Assembly: GCA_018398815.1 (NCBI GenBank) | Contig: CM031622.1 | Location: 17,305,391-17,369,390, forward strand | Length of the DNA: 64,000 bases | Direction of reading: 5' to 3' | DNA from: Conus ventricosus | Taxonomy: Eukaryota; Mollusca; Gastropoda; Neogastropoda; Conidae | Shown: piece after piece, positions 46,334 to 60,670 of the stretch | Numbering within the stretch: the stretch's first letter is position 1 | Layout of the letters: every line of letters begins with the position of its first letter | Program-made: the position numbers and the translations under genes | Notes under the pieces: generated by a model | Seen by the model: only the letters and a program-made list of their open reading frames with translations | What the model was told of the DNA's origin: nothing | The model's database searches: none

Positions 46334-47440
46334 AGGGCTCATATTACCTCATTGTCACCTACATACAGGGAAGAGGGGAGGGGCTCATATTACCTCATTG
46401 TCACCTACATACAGGGAAGAGGGAAGGGGCTCATATTACCTCATTGTCACCTACATACAGGGAAGAGGGAAGGGGCTCATATTACCTCATTGTCACCTAC
46501 ATACAGGGAAGAGGGAAGGGGCTCATATTACCTCATTGTCACCTACATACAGGGAAGAGGGGAGGGGCTCATATTACCTCATTGTCACCTACATACAGGG
46601 AAGAGGGAAGGGCTCATTTAACCTCATTGTCATCCTACATACAGGGAAGAGGGGGAGGGCTCATATTACTCATTGTCACCTACTATACAGGGAAGAGGGA
46701 GGGCTCATATACCTCATTGTCACCTACATACAGGGAAGAGGGAAGGGGCTCATATTACCTCATTGTCACCTACATACAGGGAAGAGGGGAGGGCTCATAT
46801 TACCTCATTGTCACCATACATACAGGGAAGAGGGAGGGCTCATTTACCTCATGTCACCTACATACAGGGAAGAGGGGAGGGGCTCATATTACCTCATTGT
46901 CACCTACATACAGGGAAGAGGGAAGGGGCTCATATTACCTCATTGTCACCTACATACAGGGAAGAGGGGAGGGGCTCATATTACCTCATTGTCACCTACA
47001 TACAGGGAAGAGGGAAGGGGCTCATATTACCTCATTGTCACCTACATACAGGGAAGAGGGGAGGGGCTCATATTACCTCATTGTCACCTACATACAGGGA
47101 AGAGGGGAGGGGCTCATATTACCTCATTGTCACCTACATACAGGGAAGAGGGGAGGGGCTCATATTACCTCATTGTCACCTACATACAGGGAAGAGGGAA
47201 GGGGCTCATATTACCTCATTGTCACCTACATACAGGGAAGAGGGGAGGGGCTCATATTACCTCATTGTCACCTACATACAGGGAAGAGGGGAGGGGCTCA
47301 TATTACCTCATTGTCACCTACATACAGGGAAGAGGGGAGGGGCTCATATTACCTCATTGTCACCTACATACAGGGAAGAGGGGAGGGGCTCATATTACCT
47401 CATTGTCACCTACATACAGGGAAGAGGGGAGGGAAAATCA
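46334..47440. repeat. 46-bp minisatellite A, about 24 copies
   Basis: Units contain ctcatattacctcattgtca and cctacatacagggaagaggg. Ragged one-base deletions cluster at 46610-46860. Frames of up to 389 codons are artefacts. Confidence 0.94.
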
Positions 47441-48330
47441 TGGAGAGGAGATAGTATATAGACAGGGAAGAGGGAAAGGAAATCATGTAGAGGAGACAGT
47501 ATATAGACAGGGAAGAGGGAAGGGAAAATCATGTAGAGGAGACAGTATATAGACAGGGAAGAGGGAAAGGAAAATCATGTAGAGGAGACAGTATATAGAC
47601 AGGGAAGAGGGAAAGGAAAATCATGTAGAGGAGACAGTATATAGACAGGGAAGAGGGAAGGGAAAATCATGTAGTAGGACAGTATATAGACAGGGAAGAG
47701 GGAAAGGAAAATCATGTAGAGGAGATAGTATATAGACAGGGAAGAGGGAAGGGAAAATCATGTAGAGGAGACAGTATATAGACAGGGAAGGAAAGGAAAA
47801 TATGTAGAGGAGACAGTATATGACAGGGAAGAGGGAAGGGAAAATCATGTAGAGATTGTATATAGACAGGGAAGAGGGAAAGGAAAATCATGTAGAGGAG
47901 ACAGTATATAGACAGGGAAGAGGGAAAGGAAAATCATGTAGAGGAGACAGTATATAGACAGGGAAGAGGGAAGGGAAAATCATGTAGAGGAGACAGTATA
48001 TAGACAGGGAAGAGGGAAAGGAAAATCATGTAGAGGAGACAGTATATAGACAGGGAAGAGGGAAAGGAAAATCATGTAGAGGAGACAGTATATAGACAGG
48101 GAAGAGGGAAAGGAAAATCATGTAGAGGAGACAGTATATAGACAGGGAAGAGGGAAGGGAAAATCATGTAGAGGAGACAGTATATAGACAGGGAAGAGGG
48201 AAAGGAAAATCATGTAGAGGAGACAGTATATAGACAGGGAAGAGGGAAGGGAAAATCATGTAGAGGAGACAGTATATAGACAGGGAAGAGGGAAAGGAAA
48301 ATCATGTAGAGGAGACAGTATATAGAGTTG
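47441..48330. repeat. 46-bp minisatellite B, about 19 copies
   Basis: Units contain aatcatgtagaggagacagt and atatagacagggaagaggga. It shares acagggaagagggaagg and the same period with array A, so one probably arose from the other by replacement of half the unit. Confidence 0.93.
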
Positions 48331-48443
48331 AAAGAAAACAAGCTGGAGAAGAGGTAAAGGACTGGAATCTGAGTAAATAATAGTGGCTGGACAGAAATGG
48401 AAATATTCAATGAGAACAAGCGTTAACATGTCTATATCTAAAA

Positions 48444-48453
<10 letters not shown>

Positions 48454-48515
<62 letters not shown>
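48454..48515. repeat. (CA)n microsatellite
   Basis: Pure CA between two module copies. Confidence 0.9.
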
Positions 48516-48519
<4 letters not shown>

Positions 48520-49154
48520 GGAAAATTCATGTAAACAGTATTACTGGAAAAGTAAGCAGTACTGTTGGATGATGATCATAATAATACTAATTGTGATAAG
48601 TGAAATAATGTTGGTGTTAATGTCATAATACTGGTTGGAAAGAAATGGAAATGATCAATGAGAAAAGGGTTAGCATGCCTAAAAAATTTAAAAAAAGGGA
48701 GGGGGGGGGGGCGCTCATATACCTACATCTCCACCTACTTACAGGAAAGAGGGAAAGGGGAAAAACATGTAGAGGAAACAGTACATGAAATTGAAAGAAA
48801 ATAAGATGGAGAAGAGGGAGGGGATTGGGATTTGACTAAAATAGATATAGTAAATGGAGGGGGTGTAGGGTGGGGGGGAACGGAAGATGCAACAGTATAC
48901 CTCCTCTTATTATTTAACATTTTCATCATCATTGCTATTATTGTGTTGTTTTTTATTATTCTTGTCATCATTATTATTTTAACTCCCATGGTCCCTTTCC
49001 CAAAAAGCCTCGTTTCATCCAAACACCCATTTTGGGGCGAAAAAAAGAGAAGATAAGTGGTTGCACGTTCGTCGTTTTCATTGTCCTAAAATTTTTTGTT
49101 TTTTTTGCTTGGAGAAGACCTCGTTTTTTTTAGGTTTTTTGGAAAACGCATTGT

Positions 49155-49410
49155 GGTTTGTCCTGTCATCTGTTTGTCTGTATTGTCTGTATTGTTGTGG
49201 TTGTCTGTGTTGTCTGGATTGGGCTGTGTTGTCTGTGTTGTCTGTAATTTTCTGTGTTGTCTGTGTTGTCTGTATTGTCTGTGTTGTCTGTGTTGTCTGG
49301 TATTGTCTGTATTGCTGTGTTGTCTGGTCTGTGTTGTCTGTATTGTCTGTGTTGTCTGTGTTGTCTGTATTGTCTGTATTGTCTGTGTTGGGCTGTGTTG
49401 TCTTGCGGGA
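49155..49410. repeat. TGTCTGTGT/TGTCTGTAT repeat
   Basis: Nine-base-like units of tgtctgtgt and tgtctgtat alternate irregularly. Open frames on both strands are artefacts. Confidence 0.9.
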
Positions 49411-49447
49411 AGTCACCCTTTCTTTGAAACTCATTTTTTTTTTTAAA

Positions 49448-51080
49448 AAACATGTAAAGAATCGACTTCCCAAAACCATGTAAAGAATCGACTTCAAACA
49501 AATGTAAGAATCGACTTTCAAACAACCATGTAAAGAATCGACTTTCAAACAAACCCTGTAAAGAATCGACTTTCAAACAACATGTAAAATCGATTTCAAA
49601 AAACATGTAAAGAATCGACTTTAAACAAACATGTAAAGAATCGACTTTCAAAAACCATGTAAAGAATCGACTTTCAAACAAACCCTGTAAAGAATCGACT
49701 TTCAAAACATTTAAAAAATCGCTTTCAAAAACCATGTAAAGAATCGACTTTCAAACAACCATGTAAAGAATCGACTTTCAAACAACATGTAAAGAATCGA
49801 TTTCAAACAACCATGTAAGAATCGACTTTCAAACAACCATGTAAAGAATCGACTTTCAAAAAACCTTTTAAAGAATGACTTTCAAACAACATGTAAAGAA
49901 TCGATTCCCAAAAAACCATGTAAAAATCGACTTCCAAAAAACATGTAAAGAATCGACTTTCAAACAACAGTAAAGAATCGACTTTCAAACAACCATGTTT
50001 AAAGAATCGACTTTCAACAAAAATGTAAAGAATCGACTTTTCCAAAAAACCATGTAAAGAATCGACTTTCAAACAACCATGTAAAGAATCGATTCCAAAC
50101 AACATGTAAAGAATCGACTTCCAAACAACCATGTAAAAGATTTGACTTCCAAAACAACCATGTAAAAAATCGACTTTCCAAAAAACCATGTAAAGAATCG
50201 ACTTTCAAACAACCATGTAAAGAATGACTTTCAAACAACATGTAAAAAATCGATTTCAAACAACCCTGTAAAAAAATTCGACCTTTTAAACAACCATGTA
50301 AAGAATCGGACTTCCAAACAACATGTAAAGAAATTGACTTCCAAAACACCATGTAAAGAACGACTTTCAAACAACCATGTAAAGAATCGAATTTCAACAA
50401 CATGTAAAGAATCGACTTTCAAAAAACCCTGTAAAGAATCGACTTTCAAACAACATGTAAAGAATCGATTTCAAACAACCATGTAAAATCGACTTTCAAA
50501 AACCATGTAAAGAATCGACTTTCAAACAAAAATGTAAGAATCGACTTTCAAAAACCCTGTAAAGAATCGATTTCAAACAACCATGTAAAAAATCGACTTT
50601 CAAAAAAACCATGTAAAGAATGACTTCCAAACAACATGTAAAGAATTCGACTTTCAAACAACCATGTAAAGAATCGACTTTCAAACAACATGTAAGAAAC
50701 GATTTCAAAAACAGTAAAAAATCGACTTTAAACAACCATGTAAAGAATCGACTTTAAAAACCAATGTAAAGAATCGACTTCCAAAAACCATGTAAAGAAA
50801 CGACTTCAAACAACCATGTAAAGAATCGACTTCCCCAAAAAAACCCTGTAAAGAATTGACTTTCCCAAAAAACCCTGTAAAGAATCGACTTTCAAACAAC
50901 CATGTAAAGAATCGACTTTCAAACAACCATGTAAAGAATCGACTTCCAAACAACCATGTAAAGAATCGACTTCCAAACAACCATGTAAAGAATCGACTTT
51001 CAAACAACATGTAAAGAATCGACTTTCAAACAACATGTAAAGAATCGACTTTCAAAACAAACATGTAAAGAATCGACTTT
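49448..51080. repeat. 27-bp minisatellite, about 60 ragged copies
   Basis: Units read catgtaaagaatcgactttc plus aaacaac. Copies differ by many single-base losses and gains, mostly in A, C or T runs, unlike the clean arrays on the left of the window. Confidence 0.93.
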
Positions 51081-51117
51081 GACGAGGAGCCAGCCCTGAC
51101 ATGGTCCATTGTGGTTG

Positions 51118-52532
51118 TCTGGACTCCAAACCGCCTGAAACGAATGGGATGGAATCCTAAAGTACAGACTGCAAGCAGTATCTCAAACCGCCTGAAACGA
51201 ATGGGATGGAATCCTAAAGTACCAGACTGCAAGCAGTATCTCAAACCGCCTGAAACGAATGGGATGGAATCCTAAAGTACCGGAGGGCAAGCAGTATCTC
51301 AAACCGCCTGAAACGAATGGGATGGAATCCTAAGTACAGACTGCAAGCAGTATCTCAAACCGCCTGAAACGAATGGGATGGAATTCCAAAGTACCGGACT
51401 GCAAGCAGTATCTCAAACCGCCTGAAACGAAATGGGATGGAATCCCAAAGTACCAGACTGCAAGCAGTATCTCAAACCGCCTGAAACGAATGGGATGGAA
51501 TCCTAAAGTACCGGACTGCAAGCAGTATCTCAAACCGCCTGAAAACGAATGGATGGAATCTAAAGTACCGGACTGCAAGCAGTATCTTCAAAACCGACAT
51601 GAAACGAATGGGATGGTATTACAAAGTACCGGACTGCAAGCCAGGATCTCTACACCGCCTGATACGAATGGGACTGGAATCCTAAAGTACCGGTCTGCCA
51701 AGCAGTATCTACAAACCACTGCCGAACACGAATGGGATGGAATCCTTAAAGTTACCGGACTGTAGCAGTTCTACAAAACCGCCTGAAAAACGAATGGGAT
51801 GAATCCTAAGTACCCGGGGACTGCAAGCAGCTATCTCAAAACCGCTGAAAACGAATGGGATGGTATCCTAAAAGTACCGGGGACTGCAAGGGGATCTCAA
51901 ACCGCCTGATACGAATGGGACTGGAATCCTTAATCGTACCGGACTGACAAGGGCAGTTTCTCACAAACAGCCTGAAAAAGAAATGGGATTGGCAATCCTA
52001 AAGTACCCGCCTAGCAAGCCTGTATCTTTAAAAACGCACTTGATAACACGTAATGGGTTGGAATCCAAGAACAGGGAATGAAACGCACAGTATCTCTATA
52101 ACAGACTGAAAAGAATGGGATGGAATCCTCAAAGAACGGACTGCAAAGATCAGTTTATCAAAACAGCCTGAAACGATTGGGATGGAATCCCAAAGTACTG
52201 GATGCAAAGCCAGTATCTCAAACTGCCTGAAACGTTGAGATGGAATCCTAAACTACCAGACTGCAAGCAGTATCTCAAAACGCCTGAAACGGAATGGGAT
52301 GGAATCCCAAAGTAACGGACTGCAAGCAGTATCTTAAAACCGCCTGATAACGACTGGGATGGGAATCCCAAAGTAAAGGACTGCAAGCAGTTTATCAAAC
52401 CGCCCTGAAACGAAGGGGATGGAATCCTAATGTTACCGGGGGACTGAAAGTGTATCTACAAAAACGCCTATGAAACGAATGGAATGGAATCCTAAAGTAC
52501 CGGACTGAAGCAAGTATCTCTACCATGCTGTC
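51118..52532. repeat. 58-bp minisatellite, about 24 copies, degrading rightwards
   Basis: Units contain gcctgaaacgaatgggatgg and actgcaagcagtatctc. Copies 51.1-51.55 kb are clean; from 51.6 kb each has scattered insertions and substitutions that increase toward 52.5 kb. Confidence 0.92.
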
Positions 52533-52539
52533 AATGGAC

Positions 52540-52982
52540 GGAGGTAGGGATGTGAAGAGTTCTTTAACTCCAAAAGCGTCCAATTGCAGTCGGCTCCCAC
52601 CTGTATGATGACTGTCATGACAATAAGAAGATCCCGGCTGTGCTATTTTTTATTCACGACACAAGGTCTGCTTTTGTTTATTCCTCTCTAAGGTAAGTAT
52701 GGTTCTACAGGTTCTTTATATATGGACAGGTCTATATCTGCTTAATTTCTCCATAATCTACGACTGCCAATTAGGACTAACTTTTGTTGCCAGTGTCCAT
52801 GACAGAGAAGGACGGTCGGTGGTGGGTTCCACTTCAATCCAATCACTGGTTGTACTGTAGGACTCCAGGTCGATGACTTAATGGTCACTAGATGGGTTGC
52901 CTGTCCTACTGGGTTCTTCGACAAGCTATTCGTGTCAAGGAGGTTCTGGATTTTGGGGGCCTACGTTCTGCATGCACATGCA

Positions 52983-53029
<47 letters not shown>

Positions 53030-53390
53030 CAACCGACAAAAGCATGATAATGAGCATCACTAACAAGTTTAGTGTGATAGCCAGAGTAACAAGTACTGCC
53101 GTGATCATCATCTTTATCAACAATTAAAGTAGTCATCTTCCTCCAACATCCACCCATAATCCCTGATGACCTGGGATGGTGAAGAGGGATATTATCGGCA
53201 ATCTTCATCATTATAGTCATCACTATCATTAATTCAATCTTCATTATGCACACTGATCGTGGCTATTCTCTATTTCTGTCGTTTGTAATCGTCATAGCTC
53301 ATAATGCATCACTCATTTCTTATCATAATCGTTGTCATCATCATCACAACAAGATTTCAAGAAAATCTTACAACAGTCATTACTATCAGT
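52540..53390. other. Unassigned sequence with (CAAT)n
   Basis: A CAAT/TCAA tetranucleotide tract occupies about 52983-53030, and ATCATC-rich simple sequence lies at 53100-53370. No gene is recognised. Confidence 0.5.
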
Positions 53391-53394
53391 AGCT

Positions 53395-56110
53395 GGGTTG
53401 GGGACTTTAACCCATCAAATAACGGAGCTGTTGGAGACGGTGATGGTGACGGAGATCTCGACAGTGCATAGGGCGAAAACTTATGGACAGTGGATGCTCG
53501 GTTGATGGCATCGCGAGATCCTATGGTAAGGGTCCTATTTATAAGACCCTAAGGGCGATGTCAAGGCATGCTCGATGATTGAATCGTGATGGTTGAAATG
53601 GGCCATAAAAAAAAAATGAAAGACTGGTCTCTATTGACGACTCGTGGTTTCTGCTTTCTTGTTTAGGAGTTCTCCAAAGGCGACAAACGCAAACACTTTG
53701 ATGAAAAAAAAAAGCGCAGTATCGCTCCTTGATAAGGTCAGAAGTTTTCCCGCCTACTCCATTACCAGCTGTTCTTGACTGACTCTCGACTTTGCTATTA
53801 AGCGCTTAGGGTGGAAACAATATGGACAGAGGATGATAGGTGCATGCAATAGCGAGATCGATGTGAGATCGCTATTAAAGAAATTTAAGGGCGATGAAAA
53901 CGCATGCACGGTTAATTTACACGGCCTATCTGTAAACTTTATGAAAAAGCTGAATGTTTTTTTTTTAAACATGGAATGTTTATCAGAATCAGAGGCTTAT
54001 TTAAAACGTTTTTGCGTAACAAAAAAAAAGAAAGAAATCATTGTTGCATTCAGAAGCATCATGTATTAGTGTTAATGACATGTTTCCCCACCGTAGCTGA
54101 TCGTTCAAGCTATTTAAATCGGACTAAAGTCAAAGCAAAAAGTAAGTCCTAACTTTAGTCAGTCATACAGAATGAAGGTCACACCATGGATAACACCACG
54201 AGGAGGGGGGGGACTGCGTTCCCCAAAAATAATGGATTAAAAAAGCCAACTATGATAACAAGAAAAAAAAAAAGAAATCGGACTATTAGAACAGCAATCA
54301 AGACCACAATCCGCTGGAAAGATTCACAATATACAGATAAAAGAAGCTACAGCTTGACTAAGCGTACCACGAGTGTAGTCACGGAAAAACTGCTGTAGCA
54401 CAATGGAGGGTTTAGTTAGACTTGGTCCTTCACAGTACGACGACCTGTGTGCCTGGTTCAGCGAATACGTATCCATCTCCAAAGTTGAAAATCTGTGAAT
54501 CTGTTGACATTTTGTCCAAACAATCATAATAAAATCTGGCATACTGTCAGACAAAACGTGGCATATTGGTCAGACGAAATATCAGTCTGGATCAGGAGTG
54601 CCCCTGTTGATCTTTTTTTTGTTTTTCGCTCCATTCTCTTCTTAAATATACCGCACACCTAGCTCGGTCAGTTTTTTGAAACCGACTTCATTGACGAGGT
54701 TTGGGGGCTTGATTCTTCCACGGGACATACTGAATGTCTCGGTGTTTTGGGCGAGGTTAGTCAGGTTTTTTACGGTAAGTTACCATAGCACTCGTTGCAT
54801 AGCAATTTGAAGTTTCAGACAAATAGTCTGACAATGATTCCTTATACCATGTTACTGCGTTGCGTCAGACTCACTGTTCACCAATCTTCCTTGAAAACAA
54901 GGGTTGGGTGTGTACTCAATGACCTAATGTGATCGTTGTTCAAAACAATACCATGTTCCAAGTACCTACTTGAGTAATGTGTGTATGGTGAGTGTTTGTA
55001 TCGATTATGACACCGTAACTTGATGTGTATGAGTTGCACGTATACAGTTGAGTCATACAAAAATCAATTTATGGTGGGGTTTCGGATGTGGCAAGGGACC
55101 GCAATCGCCTTGATGTATAGCGTGTAGGTTGGGGTTGCTTCTACAATAGCAAGGTCCATTTCCGGAAATGAGGAACCTAAGGGATAGCAACCGTCTCCGA
55201 TCTTTAATTCCCTTTTTCGAAGAGTGTAACAAACATTAGACAAACAGTGGACACATGTTTTTCCTGTCAATTATCGATGGGGACGATCAATAACAACTAA
55301 ATCAAGGGAGGGCTAGAGGGGGGTTCAGGAAAATGACGTCTTTATACTGCCGCATACAAACGAACACACTGGTCGTTTTTTTCCCATTCATCCATGGGGC
55401 TAGAGGGGGGCATTGCGCCTGCCACAATAAAATCGATGACACATTTTTTTTCTTCCCCATTAATCTAGGAGTGGTCGTTAAGCTGTCAACATATTGCACT
55501 TATAAACAAATTCACAGTGTTCAATGGATTGTGAGGGTTTTAAAACGAGGACGTGAATCGAGACCGAGACAGAAAAAATACAAATATACGCAGTTGACTG
55601 AGACACAGACGTACAGAGACACAGACAGATAATAATGAAAAAGGAGAAAGCAGGAAGAGGAAGAAGAAGAAGAATCAATTATTTCACTTGTATTAAGAAT
55701 TACTTGTAATTTTCGAAAAAATCGAACAAATGAGTTATATCTAACATCAAATTCCCATAGGAGGGCTGTATATAAGATCCTTACTGGTTGTCCTGGCAAA
55801 TGTGCTTTGTGTTCAATGTGTATAGGTCATGAAATATAAAATGTTTTAAACAAACATCATATTCAAATTTTCCACTGAATAAGTTCTAGGTGTTTATTTT
55901 TTTTTATTTTTTTTCAAAGCCTCCTTTTACCAACAACATAAGTAATGATAACGCTATGGTCCTGAACCTTTTTTAATAAACAACAAAAATAAAATGATTA
56001 ACAAATTGAGTTATTTATACAATTATTATTTCAGCACAGAAATTTTGATGAATTGATACAGCGTTATCATGGGTTATTATCATGTTAACGTTTGCCTCGT
56101 TAACACAGCG
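53395..56110 (+). repeat. Left arm of a large inverted duplication
   Basis: Reverse complement matches to the 60.7-63.3 kb arm are clear at 53395-53465, 53765-53950, 55064-55310, 55540-55620, 55690-55800 and 56010-56110. For example gatgtgagatcgctattaa and aacgcatgcacggt occur in both. Identity by eye is around 80-85% with many one-base indels. No functional ORF is present. Confidence 0.8.
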
Positions 56111-56184
56111 AAACCACCTTGAGACGGGGGGAGCCAAACCATGCCCAATTGACCTTGTTGCCTCCCCCCGTCTCAAGGTGGTTT
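56111..56184. repeat. Short perfect inverted repeat, 23-bp arms
   Basis: The arm aaaccaccttgagacggggg (56111) recurs as reverse complement ending at 56184, with a loop of about 28 bases. After it, the gagacagagacaga segment of 55.55 kb is repeated directly at about 56.2 kb. Confidence 0.85.
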
Positions 56185-56189
56185 AGGCT

Positions 56190-59100
56190 TGTGTTGATCG
56201 AGACAGAGACAGAAAATACACATATTACAGACAGATAGACAGTTGGAACAGAGACACAGACAAGGACAAAATGAAAAGAGTAGGAGAAAAGAGGAGAAGG
56301 AAGCAAGAGAAGTAGAAGAAGGAATGGGAGGAGGTATAGACAATGCGTTCGATCTACTAAACAACAAAAAGAAGATTTCTACTCACGTCTCGATAAACTG
56401 AGTGAATAGCGAGCAGTGGGACTGCTTGAAGCATATCTTCCGAGAGGATGCGTGGTAGGCTTCTCAAATCGAACTACAGACTCATAATTATAATCAAACC
56501 TTATGTCTTACATGAGATGGGTCGTCAGTGAAGAAGAAGAGTCGGCTCCCTTCAAATTTCTGGTGATGAACAACCAGTAAAAATGCTTCAAGCACAAAGA
56601 ATGTTGAAATTATTGGATTTAACTGTTACATCGCTCTGGAATATCTTTTCCAAAATACTTGGCGATTTCGAGGTACTGGAACGCAAGGGCTTCTTCCCCT
56701 CACTGAGTACATCACTGAGCTGAGACAAACGGGCACGACGTTGTTCTTCCTCCACGAGAGGGTTATTCAGCTCCCTGAAAACGACGTGTATTAGCGAGGA
56801 AGACTAGTTTACTGCCAACGAGTTTGGGAGAGTATGGGCATGACATCTCTTAGAGGATGTATTTCTTAAGTGTGGTACTACAACCTTGACGTTCATTCCC
56901 TTCCTTGGAGGCCGGAAAGCAGACACGTCTGTACTCTGTTATGGGATTGGACATGCTAAAGGGATGCCATCACGGATCACTGGACTATGTTGAGGTAACC
57001 TGTTCAAGACAGGCTTCCCCAGATGGTCTGTTTCTCCTTGGTCTAACGACCAAAAACAAAAGATCTCAAGGTTGCTGTGCAAGGAAAATGTGGGAGGGCC
57101 ATCCTTCATTTTTCACAAGTACACGAGAAGGGGATGTTAGGGTTCCACCAGGTGAGAAAGCCAGTCCAGTGTCCCCCCCTCCTCCCCCCCGCGCCCATCC
57201 CCCCCCACGCGCCCCCTCCCCCCCCCCCCCCCCCCACCACGACCCCCCCACGCCCCCCCCACCACCGCATTGTATCCGTGGGCTCTAATGCAGGAGATGC
57301 ACACGGAACTTCTTGTCAGCGACGCAAGGGATCGCAACTTCAAGACGGAAAAATCGGACGTCTATGGTGTGGACGGCGAGAGCATGGCGGGATTGGGTCA
57401 TCCTCAATAAGAAACGTTCCCTCAACCGCCACATGTACAACAGCAAGGATAGGCTCGGGGAGGACTCCAGATCAGCGTTGACAGGTGGGAACCGAAACAT
57501 AGGATGGCCTACCAATTCCCGGATGTCTATTCATGGACAGCTGTAGCCAGACAAGTGGAGTCGACGTCAACACAGTAAAACGGAAAGTCTTGGTTGTACT
57601 TAGAAATAAAAAACCAACCAGGACATCAGAGAGCACCTCGGCATCACTCCTGGGCGTCTTCCTGGTAGAATTCTGGGTATGTAGTTGCAGCTTCGAAAGA
57701 AAGGACACAGATTTACTAATGGATGTCACCTCCGTTAAGTAGGATTGTGTATGCCAAAGCTGATCTATGATCCCCTTTTCAAGAAACTGACTAGTATGAT
57801 GGACGACAGGATAGAAGTAGTGCTGTGTAAGGCTAAGAATCCCGATGGACAATCTGCACAAACACAAATACGGCTTCGTCTATATAAGTTCGCCAACAAT
57901 ACGTGGATGTTGTGGTTCTATTTCGCTTGTGTCGGAACAGGTTCGTCATGCCCTATTTTCTAATCCGTGAAATGGTACTGACTTAAATGTTCATGGACCT
58001 GAGTGGAGAAGGGTTGGAGTGCAGAGAGCTGTTCAACCAGAGCTGTAAAGCCTGTGCTACCGTGTCTTCCAATAAACTGGGTCCTTCTAAAGCTTGTGGA
58101 GCTCATCCAAGACCTCTTCAGTTTACTGAAAACTATCTGGTACAGGAATGGATAACCTCTTCCCCGCTGCTTGATCGTCAAAAATTGGACACAAAGAACT
58201 CTAAGTCTTTCAAATTGAGTAACATGGGGGTAACGGAACACCGTGGCTCTTTGCGCAATAGTCTAAACTGTTTTTTTCAGAGGGCGGGTGTCTGAAAAGT
58301 GGTGCTCTGTTAGGGCGTTCAGCATACATCGCCCAAAATAGTTTGGTCATGGAGTCATGTCTTGATCGGCAGTGTCGGGAAGGAGCACCCCAACCCGTGA
58401 TCAAGAGTTTCATGTATAGTCAGAAGGACTATGGACCACCTACCAAAACCAGGGACAGCCACCTCTCTTTCTTCTACATCACAAGGAGGGTCCTGTAGGT
58501 TGAGGCAGCAACAAAACCACTTTCGATTTTGACTTAAATGCGAGGCTGGTGGTAAACATTTTTTTATTCTTCAGTGGGTAGTATGGTCTTCGTCTGAACA
58601 CTAAACGTTGTGGTGGGGAAATGGTTGGACGGTATTGATCCAGGTCCACGAGTAGCAGAAATGATTATTGTAATCAGAGGATCCTCATCGTGTTGGGGGA
58701 GTGTGCTGTTTTCGCATCCGTTTTGAAAAGGAACCAGGCAAAGACTGTCAATATGGAAAACATCACAACTGGACCCCTAAATGTTTTCGGCACTTTTCCA
58801 GATCTCACCGAGGTGAGCGTAGTGCCCAGGAACTCCTCTGCTTTTTCGTGGCCCGTTGTTCTCATTCCATGATTTAAGAGTAGTTGGGTAGGTGATGAAC
58901 ACTTTTAAAGGACGCTCCTCGAGGCATGGCGACGGCACCGAAAGAAAAACAACCCCAGGTTGTAGGTTAGAAAAGACGTGGATTTTGTCCTTCACGAGGG
59001 CGGTAGATGAACCTTGATGGTTTGTGAGGGAAATCAGTTGGAGGACGATCGCAGCAGATGGGGTAGTCAGGTGATGGGTTGATACTGGAAGCTGGTGGAG

Positions 59101-60670
59101 GCGATGGAAATGGAATCCATTAATTTGAGGTCGTGATGTTCGCTGTATGGCGTGTTCCCAGACATCTTGGTCGTTTATGTCTTAAGGTATGATCTCTCAG
59201 ATATATTGTATGTTGTTGATCAGACGAGGAGTGTCTATTTGACATCGGTCGTTGTTTCTGGATGCATGAAAGCAAACGATTAGTCATCGTTTGTATCTGT
59301 GAGGGTGAGGATGATTTTATATTAAATATAATACACTCTGTTTGCTTTGACCTATCAAAAATGGCGTTGAGACGTGTTCCAGGTCCGGTCTTCCCTGATG
59401 CTCCAAGCGTGATGTTAAACATGAGTTAATGCTGTCCCTCCAAAGAATGAGCAGAGCGTATTGGTTTTGCTCCCAGCTGTCGGCGTAAATCTGCCGGATG
59501 TTCGCGGAGGGCAATATTCATCTTGGTTGAAATCACCACCACCCCTAAGTTATGTTAGTCGGTCTTTTGTTTTACCCAACAATACTGAGATAAAAGTTCT
59601 TTTTTTTTCGCTCTTTTATTCTCTTTCCTTTTCCTTGTTTCAATCTTTCTTTTTGTGTTTTTTTTTCTCATATCGCAGCCCGGTTTGTTGTCGTGTGAGA
59701 TATTAATTGTAAATCGAAATTTTCTTTTGTACGAATTTTCATGGCCAAACGTTGCACAAATATGTGAATGTGTCATAAAGTATGTCAGATTGCACTGTCT
59801 TTAGCAGGTTATATTTCTTTGGAAAGTTGCGTGGTCTGACATCAACTGGCGTGGTTTTTGTCTCCATAATCTGTTACACCAAAAAAACTATAGAAAATAA
59901 TAGTTTCCTCGATTAAAACTCCTTCTGCATTAAATGTCTTCTAAGGTTAGTACGCCAATGGTAATGAAATACACCATCAGGTAGCAATACACACCTCTTC
60001 TCATTTAATGTTGTACCTCCCAGCTAAGACATAAAATCTTATAAAACACTGACCAATCATAATCAAGGCTTATCCCCACCTTGTTTTCTGTGATAAGTCG
60101 TGTATTTACTCGGTAATGACCATGGTCAACAGCGCCTTATTAAGTAAAAATATTAAATGACTGACTCCGGACAAAATGTACCAACAACGGAGAAATTCAC
60201 GACATTCACGTTGTTTCCCTCTGCGTTTTACAATGGACCCAACAAGTGACAATCGTTCAAAAGCTCTCACAGGTTATGACCCATTTTACCATACTTTGTC
60301 TAACTCATTCTGGACCCTCTGTACTCAGATAATAGTTATCAAATGTCATTCAGATTTCCCTCACATTTTATCATAAAGGGTTTAGCTTTGAGTGGTAACG
60401 TTTTCTAATCCTGTGTCTCTAAAAACTAAATATATTATTGGGCATGTGGCTTTTCTCCAATAAAAAGAGCGTTAAAAAGTGTTTTTAGATATGTAATACT
60501 CCCTAAACAACTGTTCGATGTTATGAGACTAATTTCGTGATGGTTGGTAAAATTTAAATTTCAGTTACTCCTCAGGCCAAGGAATTACCAATTCATAAAA
60601 CCTTCACATAAACCGTGAAAATGAAGTAAGAAAGTTTATGTTATACTCTTTACACGGTACGTGAATTTTT
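56190..60670. other. Centre of inverted duplication, no gene recognised
   Basis: Pairing across the centre is too weak to follow by eye, though a few short matches persist. Many short ORFs occur on both strands without any family signature. A C-rich low-complexity tract (57172-57262) has no G-rich partner at the mirrored position. Confidence 0.4.

Noticed and set aside
46285..47552. ORFs of 384-389 codons
   Set aside because: They translate the 46-bp array in alternate frames; no non-repetitive coding sequence is attached.
56905..58295. Short ORFs on both strands at the centre of the inverted duplication
   Set aside because: No family signature, unpaired across the duplication, and the sequence here appears error-rich.
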